Assembly: GCA_038093975.1 (NCBI GenBank) | Contig: JBBPTG010000004.1 | Location: 868,001 to 932,000 of the forward strand | Source: Chalciporus piperatus | Taxonomy: Eukaryota > Basidiomycota > Agaricomycetes > Boletales > Boletaceae | Reading direction: 5' to 3' | Length of the DNA stretch: 64,000 nt | Part shown: one piece after another, positions 36,821-52,515 of the stretch | Layout: each line of letters opens with the position of its first letter | Numbering within the stretch: the stretch's first letter is position 1 | Notes under the pieces: model-generated | Database searches by the model: none | Seen by the model: the letters and a program-made list of their open reading frames with translations, nothing else | What the model was told of the DNA's origin: nothing | Translations under genes and position numbers: made by a program

Positions 36821-37038
36821 GATTAAAACCGAGGTATGAGATGGTGAAAGGCAAAGGGCCACAGGGATTACTTCTCCTTCGAGTAGGTCCCTGTGTAACA
36901 CGCGCTGAGCCACGTGATTGACAAAGGGAGGGTTCTTTAGGGCGGGCAGTCTCGCGCCAAATTGGAAGGTCGCGTCGCGATCAAGTTGACTTGCACCAAA
37001 CTACTCGATATACCTGAGTGATACCACGGCAAAATACC
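36821..37038. promoter_or_regulatory. Bidirectional phosphatase/MCM6 promoter with an E2F/MBF-type site
   Basis: GCGCCAAA at 36954-36961 matches the E2F half-site (TTTGGCGC on the other strand), within TCTCGCGCCAAA. It overlaps an inverted CCAAT box (ATTGG, 36961-36965), and further CGCGTCGCG sequence follows. The site is 78 bases upstream of the MCM6 ATG. E2F or MBF-type control of MCM genes at G1/S is well established; use of this site is inferred. An E-box CACGTG lies at 36911-36916. Confidence 0.6.
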
Positions 37039-40280
<3,242 letters not shown>

Positions 40281-40801
40281 GAGTGGAGTGGGCTGTTGGT
40301 TTGCTTTTGGGTACTTGTTCAAAATTGTTGTTATATCTCACACTGTTGTCAGAATGTACATTCTATCTCCTGCTATCGACTGTACTGATCAGTTCAAGTT
40401 TCAGCCCTTCCGGGTAGGCAGCTAATTGCAAGGATCATGATGCTCAAGTTATTCTGCCTTAGTAATTGGACCGGCGTTTCCCCATTGCCATCATGTCCCT
40501 TTGCACAATTTGATTGACCTTCAAGTTCGTTCGAGGGTGTTCGAAGGAAGAAATATATTTCTTACATGGTAGAGTTATGTTCGGAATTAGTTTGGTTCGC
40601 TTCCGCTTGTCATTTGCCCAGGATCAGCTCCCGCGGTCTACCACACCTTGCGTCACTTAGGCCAACTTCGCCATCGGTATTCTGATTCCAATCAAACATT
40701 CATCAGAACGATCCTCTATGCAGTTGTGTTGTGAGGTGGCTTAGACTTTTCAGGCTAGTGGGTTCACGAACACAAGAAGCACGAGAGTTAGCACGCGCAT
40801 T
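40281..40801. other. Intergenic region upstream of the formin gene
   Basis: About 520 bases holding the MCM6 3' end and the formin promoter. No further gene, repeat or clear control site recognised. Confidence 0.4.
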
Positions 40802-43800
40802 ATGGTGACGGACGACCCTTTGCTAGTCCCCGTGCTGTTACTGGACGGCAGCCTACAATACCCTCCTGTATCACCAGATACCACAGCTCGTAACCTTATC
40901 GAAGCCTTGATACAGCTGGACGACGTCAAGACCACTGTGCTCGATGACGTAGCACCATCTGCATGGACACTGCAGCGTGTACGCAAGGAGAAACCTGGTC
41001 GTTTATGGGATGAGACTGAGCTTGTTTCGCTAGACAATGGTGAGTGCTCAGGCTGACAGCGTTCGAGATTACGAAGGTTGAGTAAATATCAAACGCATAA
41101 CCTAGGAATCGTCGACCCAACGTCACTCGTCGCTCCATTCTTGAGCAAGTCTAACTCGCACGCAGTTGCTACATCTGCGAAACAATTTTCCGTATTCACA
41201 CTGACCTCCCACCTACACGCGCCTGTGCTGCGTCTGGTAGCTCGGCATCCACTGCATTCGCTCACCCTTACATTCCTGCGCGTACCGGAGATACCAGACG
41301 ACTTTCAATGGACTGTTTTCTTTGGGAAGGACTCTACTGTTCAAGCCGTTGTGAACAGTGTGGTGGACGAACTCGGATTGGCGAAGTCTCTCCCTCCATC
41401 TCGCGGTGAACGGATCGAGTACGTGCTCGAGGCGTTTCCTGGGGACCAAGGTACGGTTCTCTTTGGTCATCGGATTCGTGATAGTGTTGATTTTAAGGAA
41501 TCGTAGTCACACAACTGTCTGGGTCCACCTTGATGACGGACGTACTGATGTCCAGGTCTTCAGGGCCTCCTACTGTCCGGTTCTGCATACCGGATGAGTG
41601 GTTCCGTCGCAAACCACGTGCCTCCTCTTCACAATCTCGCTCTTCAACCGACGCTCGCTTGCATGCTGCTGAGGTCTCTACAGACGAAGTGGATGGTACT
41701 GCAAAGCTGAACAAATCTCCTACCTCATCTGCCACACCGTTCCCAAATACTCCAAGACCAGGTTCAACGGAGTGGCGAGGTTCGGTTGCTCAGAATCGCC
41801 TCACGAGTTTGTTGGCGGGTTGGTCTCAGCCTGCGCCTGCCACGACTTCGGCAGTTATCGCGACATCTTCCAGCAATCGGAAGAGTGTCAGCGAACCTCT
41901 CTTGGTGCAACAGAATACGTGTGGGAGTTTTTCGGCTGGAGGAGGCACTACCTCAGGTGAATATGATGCGGAGGAGTTCGAGTCTTGCATAGTAAGAAGT
42001 TGCTTAAAGTTTCAAGCAATGTTCTAAGCCATTTATCGCAGGACCTGCTCGGTGTCAAGGGAGATGCCAGGGCCGCGATATACAACTTGCCATTGGAGAA
42101 GAAGCGACAGTTCATCGAGCAAGTTCGGCAGGCGCAACGCAAAATCACTGACAAAACAACATCCGCCAGCCCTCAGGGCTCCTCGATCTTGTCTGCGACG
42201 TATGGATCTGCAAGTGGGAGTGCACTTCTCCCTCGGCTCGTCCCTCAGCTGACGGGCGAGTCGGGCTTTTTCAAACGTATCTCTACGTTTCCGACATGGG
42301 GTTCAATGAGCGGTGCTCCACCTCCAGTGGCGACCAACAAGGAGAAGGATCGTTCAAGTAGCGAGTTTGCCTCGGATCACGGACTCTCATCGTCCTCTGA
42401 GAAATCCGAGGAAAGTTCGGAGCCCAAGCAGCAGCAAACGACCGGAAGCATGTTCAGCACCTGGTGGGCAGCTTTAGGAGGAGAGGCTACTACGGAGAAC
42501 GAGGATGCCGCGTCAGCTCGCGCCTATGTTGATGGCATACGCAAGGTTTGGAACGCAGACGCGAAACTTCCGAAACATCTTATATCGCTACGAGTGCATC
42601 TATCCACCGCCAAGCTACCTTGGATCGAGAGTTTCATAGAGGAAGAAGGCATCGTCGCTATCGGGGGCCTGCTTTCTTCGTTGGTGGGGAAGGGTGGAAA
42701 GGGAAAGTCCCTCACCGATAGCGGGACTAGCGTCCTGTTGGAGGTCATCAGGTCGCTCAGAGTCCTCTTAAACACCGAGGTACGATCGGAAATCGATTTA
42801 GTCAGAACAGGAAGCTCAACGAATCTATGGTAGCCCGGATTTGACGCAGTCCTGGCATCTCCCAGTATTGTCACACATCTCGCATATTCACTTCACGGAA
42901 CGTCTCTGAAAATCAGGACTCTGGCGGCGGAGCTTTTAGCGGCGACATGTATGGTCTCATTTGACGAAGGTCATCGTATAGTTCTGGCTGCCCTTTCTGA
43001 CTATCGGGTTGCACACAACGAACTCTTCCGGTTCCAATCCCTGGTAGGAGCTCTCCGGATTCCTGATGTTCCGATGTCCGTTGTACCGGACGTCACTCTG
43101 TCTCCAGAAGAGGAGGGGATCTGGGAAGCTAGGACCGCATTCATGGCGTTGATCAATGCGTTGACGAATTGTCCCCATATGTTGGAAGAACGGATCGTAC
43201 TCCGGGATGAATTCGGTCGTCGAGGTTTGAACGAAGCCATTGTGGTGTGTCGTCATCCCGGTTTGCTTTCAAGTGTCATGTCCTGACGTCTTGGAAGGCC
43301 CTCAAATATATTAAACCTCCAGATTCGCTACTCAAGCAGCTCGATATGTATACCGAGGAGAAATTCGACGACGAGGAAGATTTCCGTGAACGGGCTCGGA
43401 GGGCGGTACAAGATAGTAGGCGGCATTCGATCGGAGCGTCAGAACCCGCGCTGCTGCTGGACGAAATCCTAGAAGCGGCTCAAATCCTTGAGGTTCGGGG
43501 GGTGGTGGAGAAAATCCTTCGCAACTTGAATGATATATTCCACGATGCTTCTGATCCGTCAGTACCCATATGCTTCAACGGAACGTTTGATTATGATCGA
43601 GATTATAGGTTATTCAAGACAGGATCACTTTCGGTCATTGATGAGTTCATCGTAGGCGTGGCTTCAGTTGAGGATTCGTATGTTCTCCCGCTTGTCTCCA
43701 TTGCCAGGCTCTAACGTGGAGTGCTTAGCGACGGTGCTTGGACAACATTCCTACAAACCTTGATTGCATCCCTGCAACGACTCTCCGGACACAAGCTTCC

Positions 43801-46800
43801 GATCGGAAATACAAGTTCATTGGAGGAGGAAATCCAGAAACTTCGGAACCAGGTGGACGAACTTGACAGAGAGGTGAGTCCCATCTTGTCAAACATTTTC
43901 TCGGGTCTTAAACAGTTTTCGTCGCTCAAGACTAACACTGGACGGCGTCATCACCATCGCCAGGAGGGTTCCGCCATATATATAGGCAATGATCCCTCGC
44001 CTCCACCCGCCCCATCACCAGCGCCAAAAGCAAAGCCTAATTTTGGGTCTAAAGCTGGGAATGAGGTACGCTGACCATCTCGATGTATCATTTATGATCG
44101 CAGGTCATTTACCGCATGTGGTGGCAGATAATCCCCGGAGTGGTTCAGCGGTTGATGCAGAAGGAGAAAGAAGTGACCCAACTTCGGGCAGAGATAGATC
44201 GATTGAAGTTGCAAGCCTCCGGTGATGCGTATGATCCCGTGAGTTTGCAGGACTCTTTGGTGTTTTTGGGTTGGGATGTTGACAGCGCTGAATCAGGATG
44301 AACGAGTGAGGAGAGAGCGGGATAAGGCGAAACTCAATTCTCTCAGCGAAGAAATCACGAAGCTCAAAGAGAGGGTAGGGAGGTCACTTGTGGCAGTCCA
44401 ACGGATACTGTGCTCACGCCGCTTGAAAATAGATGGCTCACATGGAGGGCTCGCTTTCAAGTAAAGACAAGGAGATACTATATCTCAAGCGTGCACTTGA
44501 GTCGGTGTATTTTCGTTTCCACCCGAAAGAAGACGGAAAGACATACGACATGGACGCTCAATCGATGGCGAGTCGAACCCTCGATATGCTCTCGGAGAGA
44601 GAGCAGGAAGTCGCAATGCTCAGGACTGAGATTGCAGATCTCAAGCGGTCGTTAGCTGAGAGGTCCAAGGAGCAGGAGTTCAAAGCTCATAATCCACCAC
44701 CACCTCCCCCTCCGGCAGACCGTAGAAAGGTCACGGTATCGAAGGGCAACAGGCTTGAATCACCCTCGAAGATCGAAGGGTTGGACAACTCTGACGAAAC
44801 ACTATCGCCACCACCGCCACCGCCACCACCGCCCCAGCCTCCAGGTTTTTCTACACGTAAACCTACTCTGGCATCATCACAAAGCATGACGTTTTCGGAC
44901 TCAGGCCCTCCTCTCCCGCCTCCTCTCCCGCCTCCAGGTTCTTCTACACGCAAACCTACTCTGGCGTCATCGCAAAGCGTGACGTTATCAGACTCAGGCC
45001 CTCCTCCCCCGCCTCCTCCGCCTCCTCCGCCTCCTCCGCCTCCAGGTTCTTCTACACGCAAACCTACTCTGGCTTCATCACAAGGCGTGACGTCATCGGA
45101 CTCTTCCCCGTCAGACCCTCCCCCGCCTCCGCCTCTGCCTCCACCAGCACCACCTAGCATCGGGGACGATGTACCTCCTCCTCCTCCTCCCCCACCGCCC
45201 ATGGTCGGGGGAAAGGTCCATTTATCCCCACCCCCGCCTCCACCACCTGGTCCCGCAACTCCCGCAACTCCAAGTCGAGTCAAGCCAAAGGTATCTGGTC
45301 CAAGACTAAAGCCGTTCTTCTGGAATAAACTCGACAACAGCTCTATCAATCAAACCGTCTGGTCAGAGTTGTCCCTGGACTCTGATTTCAATATGGATGA
45401 TCTTGAAGCTTTCTTCACTATCGATCCTTCTCCTCAGACTCCATCTCGGGCACTTAGCCCATCCGGAAAGCAGAATGTGACGACTCTTTTGGAGACGACG
45501 AGAGCGAATAATATGGGTACAGTATACATTCCTGCAGGTTTTGGACTTCATACTCACGACTTTGCGTGAAGCTATCATGTTATCTCGCTTCAGGATTGGG
45601 TACCCTGTGATCCGACAAGCACTCTTGGACCTGGATGATACCACCCTGTCGATTGATAACCTTAAAGCGATCTGCAAGCAGCTTCCGACTACCGACGAGG
45701 TTCGTATCTCTCCCGTGGCATTTTTAAAAAGTCATCAACTCAGTCACCTTAGATGACCCGAATCAAGGACTTTGGAGATGTCACCAAGCTCGCAAAAGCT
45801 GATCAGTTTATTCATGAGGTATATATGCGCTCGATCCTACCTTGCAAACCAGCTCACTGAAGTTGAATTGATTCAGATTATGACGATACCCCGGCTTTCG
45901 CAGAGATTGGAGTGCATGATTTTCCGTCAGAGGTTTGAACTCGACGTAGAAGAAATTCGCCCAGATCTCAAGACCTTACGGGATGCTTGTCAAGAACTAC
46001 GGAGCTCTCGACTATTCAAGAGGATGTTGCAGGTGATTGGCAATGTTCATGCCCCCAACACTAAGTTCTCATAAATATACAGGATGTGCTTGAAATCGGG
46101 AATAAACTGAACGGCTCTTCTTTCCGCGGCAGCGCTCGCGGTTTCCGTCTTGAAGCGTTGATAAAGGTAATCTAAATTATTTTCCGGACGCAATTTACTC
46201 ATTAACATGAGATCAGATGAAAGAGACAAAGACAGCAAGAGCCTCGTCTGACTGTCCGACTCTCCTTCATTATGTCGCTCGAGGCTTTCTCCGCACGGAA
46301 CCCAAATTAACCCACTTCATCGACGAGCTCCCTAATCTGGAGCCTGCTGCCCGCAGTGAGTGTAACTCTTTCCCGACGATTTGGTAGATTGCTGACATCA
46401 TTTAAAGTTTCTTTCCCAACCGTTTCACAAGCTGTTCAATCTGCGATCGCTTCTCGCGAAAAAGTTGATGCAGAAATACAGTTAATGAAACAGCTCAGGC
46501 ACCCCTTGGCGAACGACCAGTTCGTCAAGGTTATGGAAGTATGTCGCTGTCATCTGATCTTCGGTAGCCCCCGTTGCTAATAACCTGCAGCATTTCCTAG
46601 GACAGGTCGCGGGCCCAGTCCAGGCATTGAGAGAGATGACGGTTTCTGTGGAGAACGATTTACGTTCGCTCTTCAGTTATTACGGGGAATCGTTTGATAC
46701 TTCAGATAGCCTGAAGCCGGAGGACTTCTTCGGCATGATATGTTCTTTCTCGACGTCGCTCCAGGTAACTTATATCGAACCGACTGAGCGACATCGATTT

Positions 46801-47157
46801 AACTGCATTGCTCCATTTTAGAAGGCTGCAATCGAGGTCGCCCCACGGGTATCTATGTCCCCATCGCCTGCAAACGACAAGCCCGAGGTAAGCAACTTTC
46901 AGGCTTTCAAAAACAAGATCTACATCTCATATATGCCAATGCAGACACCAAAGAACGCAGAACGGTCCTCAGCAAGCCTTCTCGTACCTCCTTCCCGCCA
47001 CGAACGTCAGCGATCTACTGGTCGTGGCGGCCTTGACGAGGCACTTCGTACTCTGAAAGATGGGCAGACCCGCAGAAAGCGGGGTACACCATCGTCGGTT
47101 CGGGTTCCTGTGAGCAAGGTTTTCGTAGATGGTCGTCAGGACTCGCAAGCCGCATGA
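40802..47157 (+). CDS. Diaphanous-type formin (actin nucleator)
   Basis: Nucleates and elongates unbranched actin for cables, cytokinesis and tip growth; the single formin of many filamentous fungi is of this kind. The N-terminus (MVTDDPLLVPVLLLDG...) has a Ras/GTPase-binding-like fold. The GBD/FH3 armadillo region follows (LLGVKGDARAAIYNLPLEKK, AYVDGIRKVWNADAKLP, LAAELLAATCMVS, FMALINALTNCPHMLEERI). Next are coiled coils and an FH1 region (44690-45280) with long poly-proline runs and a tandem repeat. FH2 follows (GPRLKPFFWNKLD..., DVLEIGNKLNGSSFRGSARG). The C-terminus has a DAD-like motif, LDEALRTLKDGQTRRKRG, which in this family folds back on FH3 for autoinhibition. More than fifteen introns. 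End at 47157. Confidence 0.93.
44850..45115 (+). repeat. Tandem repeat in the formin FH1 region
   Basis: Three copies of a block encoding STRKPTLASSQSxTxSDSG, each preceded by a proline run, with highly similar DNA (TCTACACGCAAACCTACTCTGG recurs with few changes). Proline-run length differs between copies, which implies slippage or unequal exchange. Each run can bind profilin-actin. Confidence 0.85.
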
Positions 47158-47369
47158 TTGCGGCCACACATTGCTTTGGACATTGCTTTCATATGTCGAT
47201 CTAGTGTTACAATCTGTTTCTTTTCTTCTTTCTATCTAAGATGTTGTGTATGTGTATGTCATATCCATCCTTTGTTGTGCATCCTTTGTTGTAAATCCTC
47301 CAGCAGGATATCCTGTAGATTAATGTATTTTGGATGCCATGAAGGCAGGGCCGAAGAGCTGCCTTACTA

Positions 47370-48711
47370 TTATTGTTGTGCATTCAAGGGTGATACCCTA
47401 TCACATTGGTCGATACACTCCAACAACAGATCGAAGAATTTCTCGATCTGAGGGCAAGTCAGCTTGCAATCTCAAGATAATTCAAAAAAAGGCACCTCAA
47501 GTGACTCCAGAATCAAGCAGTTCTTTCCTTTGGGTCCCCAGGTATCATCATGTTTCAGATGGTTCCATGTATCCACTATGGTTGCTCCGGTGGTATGTTG
47601 TCCCTGAAGTTCCACGTCCACATGATAACGGTTACTTTTAAAGAGGGTTGGATTGGAGACGTATGCCATGGTGAGAGCGTCGTGGAGGGGAGGGCCATCT
47701 TCGAAACCAAACACATCACGATATGCATCGCCGAAAAACAAAATTAGGGATGACATCATTCTCCGGAGGTTGGTGGATGGTTCATCGCTGGTTAAACCAT
47801 CAGCCTGAAGAGGCGAGCAGAGGCGCGAGTGAACGCTCTGGCTCGCGATGGCGGTGTGTGTTACGTTGATAGGAATCATGACGGTCTTTACAGGACTATC
47901 GATCACGATTTGGGCGGCTTCAGCTGCATATATGCGCTTGAGTTCCTGCGGCAAAGGCTCCCTGGTACTAAGAACTTACGGTCACAAAGGATATTGAACT
48001 CTGACAACAAGTCGTTAATGCATGTATGCGAATGATGCTGAGCCCAACGGCCGCCTACCTGCTGCGGGAGTGATATTACCAAAGCCAACGCCTCCGCCCA
48101 TGAAGACGAACTGCTCCACACCGTCCAAAAGCTCGGGATGAGCGGAAATAAATACACCTATGTTCGTCATTGGGCCAGATGAAACTATGGTGACCTTGCG
48201 ACCTGAACCACCATTCCATGTTTTCTTTATTGCTTCCACAATGCCCTGCTGGGCAGTGATGGCTTTCCCATCTTTATGACGTGCGAGACGCGCTTGCACC
48301 TCCGGGCTATCTGGGGGAGGAAGTCCAACAACGCCTGCAAGCCCTTCCTCTCCGTGTATCTCAGGACAATGCCTTGCGAGGCTTCTTGCCAATGGTCTCG
48401 CAGCGCCTTGAAATACCTTGACGTGTGGAGGGGCTGCGAATACGTGCAAACATCTGGCAGCGTTGATCGCTGTCCAATCCACAGACGTATTTCCGTGAAC
48501 CTGTCACGATATGTCCACACCTAGATCCTGCGCAGATGGGAATACTCACAGTAGATAACCCAAGGAGATCAATGTTGTCGAGGTATATCGCCAATAAAAT
48601 CTCAGTTACATCGTCGTGGCCCTTGAGAAATTCAAGTCATACGGTGCACACGCCATCGCGAGTGCGTTGACATACGGGATCGACATCGAGCCAAACAGGA
48701 ATCTTCTCCAT
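47370..48711 (-). CDS. Inosine/uridine-preferring nucleoside hydrolase
   Basis: Cleaves the N-glycosidic bond of ribonucleosides to free base and ribose (salvage). The first exon gives MEKIPVWLDVDP. After an intron (GTATGTC...CTCAAG) comes GHDDVTEILLAIYLDNIDLL, so the signature Ca2+-binding DPGHDD is split by an intron. Later exons show VSVDWTAINAARCLHVFAA, KVTIVSSGPMTNIGVF, FVFMGGGVG...ITPAAEFNI and then PLHDALTMAYVSNP with the family's late catalytic Asp. The last exon, after a GTGCCT...CCTCAG intron, reads IEKFFDLLLECIDQ and ends at 47370; the unspliced alternative would end ...VPFFELS. Divergent from the THO gene with 185 bases between the starts. Confidence 0.92.
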
Positions 48712-48896
48712 CTAAGTCGCGAAGATGGAGTCTACAATACAACTGATGGATAGGTACAGAGTTGGGAGTAGCACCAGCAAGAGCTTGTAAATCTAACACA
48801 TACAAACATAACACTCGTCCGTCCATAGCAACTTGAAGTTGTCGGTGAACCTTGTTTGCGACATACAAGCTCGTGGCACTGGTATCACCACTCTCA
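48712..48896. promoter_or_regulatory. Divergent promoter between nucleoside hydrolase and THO subunit
   Basis: 185 bases between the two start codons. No recognised factor-binding motif; the arrangement suggests shared control elements. Confidence 0.4.
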
Positions 48897-50339
48897 ATGT
48901 CCACTTTACCCTCCACCGTCAGCAAGGATGAAGAGGAGGTTCCCGCCCCGCAACGACCACCTTCGCCTCCATTCCACGTAACTTTCGCAGCAAGAGGCCT
49001 TCATGTACGCCTGGTCTCGCAAGTAACTGGCGCATCTCCAACTTCGCTTGCTTACAGGCGCAAAATTTCCCCGCGCATAAACCGCGCGACCTTCGCATAC
49101 CGTCGCCACAAGCAATGACCCATGTCGCGTGGAGCTGTGATGGTAAACGCCTCGCAGCTGTTGGCATTGACAAGGTCACCAGAGTGTGGACACCCGAAAC
49201 AAGCGTGAGTTTTTGCAATTCGGTCGCGTCGCTCCGCGCTCATACCAAGCTTAGATGGAATACAGGGCTGCAACTCACTTCTCTGGGGGACACTCTGACG
49301 ACGTAGATTATGTATCATGGAATCCAACCCACCCCGAATTATTCTGTACTTCCAGCCAGAAGGACAGAAGGATCGTTTTCTGGGATGCACGACGTATGGT
49401 CGCCCACTCATCGGCTTTATCTTTTCTGACGATATGATTGAAGAAAGTCGCCACCTGCAACAAGTCCAATTAAAAGTATCGCCAGTGCAGACGAACTATT
49501 CCCCTGATGGGAAAGCACTGCTATACACATCAGCAGGACATCAATTGTTCTTCCTAACGTACGGGAAAGACAACGAGTCCGCTAAAGAGACATGGCAATT
49601 CTCGGACAAAGACGGGGTAAGTCTAGTCCTTCTGAGATCGCCCGCTTCTCATGAAATGATCGTAGACTATCGTTGCATCTACTGCAATGTTTAACCATGT
49701 TGGAGATGGTATCGTCCTGACACATCACTCCGAGCACACTCTTCGCATAATGGATTATCCATCGTTAACGCTACGGGAAAGCCCTGCTGCTCATGTGGGC
49801 GGCTGTGTCGCCGTAGCCCTTGACCCTCGGGGAAGGTCAATCCCGTCACGCTATCACCGTGTATTGTCAGGTATTGAACGTGAATCGCAGGTACCTCGCT
49901 TCCGGTGGGTATGACTCAATAGTCAATATGTTTGACCTGAGTGAATGGATTTGCGCGCGGACAATATCATCTTGCGAGTGAGTATTGAGAGGCATCTGCT
50001 CTATGGACAAGCTCACGGCCCACCCTTCGCAGGAACGCCATAAATGCCCTCAGCTTCTCTTATGACGGCGAATACCTGGCCGTTGCCAGCACTGGGTCAT
50101 ACATCGATATCGTAAGCAATCTTGGCCCCAGTTCCCCGCACCCCCTGATCTCACATGGTTTGGTGTAGTGTGCAACGGAGACTGGCATGCCCCTACATCG
50201 GGTCCCGGCACTCGCGCCATCACCAACAGTAACTTGGCACCCATCGAAGTACGTGTTTGCCTACTGCGGGCAGACGAAGCAGAGAGAAGGTAGTCCGCCA
50301 CCGGTCGCGGTGATCAGTTTGTTTGGAGGTGGCATATAA
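48897..50339 (+). CDS. THO/TREX complex WD40 subunit (THOC3/Tex1-like)
   Basis: Beta-propeller subunit of the THO complex, which couples transcription to mRNA export. Start MSTLPSTVSKDEEEVPAPQRP at 48897; an intron near 49006 leads into the first blade. Blades visible in order: HVAWSCDGKRLAAVGIDKVTRVW, GGHSDDVDYVSWNPTHPELF...DRRIVFWD, PVQTNYSPDGKALLYTS, FNHVGDGIVLTHHSEHTLRIMDY, VAVALDPRGRYLASGGYDSIVNMFDL, and INALSFSYDGEYLAVASTGSYIDI. The end PSPTVTWHPSKYVFAYCG matches THOC3 proteins. About seven introns. Converges on the HET gene across 318 bases. Confidence 0.88.
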
Positions 50340-50657
50340 CTCTCGGTTGGGAAACTTGAGGCCTCAAGGCCTCATGCGTGCATCGCCCGTTCCGTTTGAT
50401 ATGTGTGTTTTCTGGTCATTTCTAGGCGACCATCTTGGCGTGTTTGGCCACCATTTGAACAGGATTTCGTTCTATATCATTGCAGGCATCGTATGACCTC
50501 TCTCACAAGCACTTCGCCGTTCACTTGAAACACTCGCGTGAAACAAGTTGTAAAGGACTGGGGGGCCAAACAGCGTATCGCACGGTATACACACGAAGGT
50601 GTTGACAATCAATTACTAACATCGTCTAGGGTAAAGGAGGGCAAGCGTATAGTTTTG
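50340..50657. other. Convergent intergenic region
   Basis: 318 bases between two stop codons facing each other. Holds only 3' ends; nothing else recognised. Confidence 0.4.
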
Positions 50658-52515
50658 TCAGTGTACTATCAACGTCCTCGGGGTGCGCAGGTCCAGAAGA
50701 TCCACCTTCGGCTGCGCCACAATCCGCTCCTCCGTATGAACCCTCCGGTACTGTCCGTTAGGATGAGCAACCAGCAGCTGTGCGACGAAGGGCGATCGTA
50801 AACGCTTTGCCATGATGTCAAGATAATCTTCGATCTTCACCGACCAAGGGCTGTATCCAGCAGGGTCGCCATGCGTATTTGCAGACTTGTCGGTTTCCCC
50901 GGTAGGAACAGCCCTAAGGGCGTTGTCCCAGACTCTACAGATAGAGAGGGAATGACCACCAGAATGAGCATTGGGGAAGTTCCAGGTCGTCACGACAGTC
51001 AGCGGCTCAAGGCCTTCCGCTTTCACGTTGTACGTGGATACCGTTTGCTTGCCCACGACGGTGGGAGCGGCAAGCTCCAACGACTTGACTTGGTACACAA
51101 AGCTACGTAAGTTCATCCTGCCGTTCGCGATGAAGTGGCCGAGTGGTGGATCCGTCATGAGTTCTTCGGCGAGCCGAAATAGCCCCGCGCCAAGCTTGTG
51201 CGTGAAGTCACTCACAGCGCCGAGTACGGGAAGCTCGGCAGTGGGAGAAGGACGCCAGGCGAGCTGGTGGAAACAGGATGGATGGTGCGCGAGGTATGAG
51301 TTGAGACTGGAAGGTTTGCCCACCCAGTCGAAGATCCACGTGTCATCGGTGCTCTTCATGATTTCGTCCTGAAGTCGGATGAACGCTCGGTGACCTTCTC
51401 CATATAGGACGGGAAGACGCAGATCTAGGATCCCGAGGAGGCAGTAAGCCATGTCTTCTGCCTTGGTCGTTTTCCGCGTTGCCATCCATCGCAACCTCTC
51501 CCTCACGTCCGCCAGCCCGGATTTGAAGTCGACGAGGTACGACTTGTCGATGCCTAGGATGTCTTCGAGGTACTGGACAAATTCGGGGATGAGCTTGTAA
51601 TTGCTTTGAGCACCTCCCGAGCCAGAGGGCGTCAGAAAGGGCGTCCAGTCGCCCATGTAAAACTGGATCGCGATGGGTGCGAGTAACTCCTGAAGAGTCC
51701 AGCCCCGCGTGAACCATCGACTTTTCTTCAAAGCTTCTATCCTCGACTGAAGGACGTCCGACAAGAAGGCGATGGTGAGCGTCGAGTTCCTGTACCACGT
51801 GAACATCAAATTGATGGATTCCTGTAGTTCGGCGCTGCTAGATTTATCTATACAGCAGGTATCGCTCCAGCAGAGTCGGAAGCCACGCTCCTTGGCTATG
51901 CGACAAAAGGTTTGCAACTTATGTATGCCAGGAGAAGAGGATGATATCTCGAGAATGTTCGCGCCCAACACTTCTCGATATAACGGTTCGTCTTCTCCCC
52001 AGACGTGTGACAGCATGGCATACGCAAAATACTTGCGTACGACACTCTTTGCCTTCTCTTGGAGTGCGTCCGATGAGAGAGATTTGTCAGATACGAGGGT
52101 CTGGTACTCCGAAGAGCGCTTGAAGGTGCGAAAGAGTTCCGCAGTCGAGGAGAAGGTCCCAGTGTCAAGATTGATGAGCCGCAGGGGCATGCCCGCGAGC
52201 ACCTTCTGCGCAATCTCATCTACGATCTCTACCGGAAAAACGTTTTCTTCCGGAGCGGGACTTTGTGGCGACATCTCAACATTCTGTTAGTACAGGATAG
52301 TCAACCCAGTACTGCATCAGGGCATTTACCAATTGAAAATTCTCCTTCTGGTCTTTCCCGGCGCATGCCAGCTTCTTCAATACGAACGGAACTGAGTCGA
52401 GCAACATGAAGCGGAAACAGGCTAGGATGAATTGGCAAGGATTCAGCGGGAAAGATGACTGCGACCTTAAGGCCTTATGCAGTCCAGTGCACTGCAACAG
52501 TGCCTCTTGAAACAT
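50658..52515 (-). CDS. HET-domain protein (heterokaryon-incompatibility type)
   Basis: Fungal HET domains act in cell death after fusion of unlike individuals, and many resemble TIR-like innate immunity effectors. The main exon (50658-52283) contains FAYAMLSHVWGEDEP, FRLCWSDTCCIDKSSSAELQESINLMFTWYRNS and SRWFTRGWTLQELLAP, the three blocks of the domain. AEDMAYCLLGILDLRLPVLYGEGHRAF, the usual continuation in basidiomycetes, comes after them. An upstream exon is joined by a 46-base intron (52284-52329) with GTAAAT donor, CTAAC branch site and TAACAG acceptor, in frame. It adds FVLKKLACAGKDQKENFQL and extends the start to 52515 or an internal ATG. No NACHT or repeat domain is fused. Divergent from a multi-pass membrane protein (53072). 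Confidence 0.9.

Noticed and set aside
44687..45349. 220-codon Gly-rich minus-strand frame opposite the formin FH1 region
   Set aside because: Poly-Gly is simply the complement of the proline codon runs; the plus strand is clearly the formin.
51343..51798. 151-codon second frame within the HET exon
   Set aside because: Shadow frame; the HET motifs are all in the other frame.
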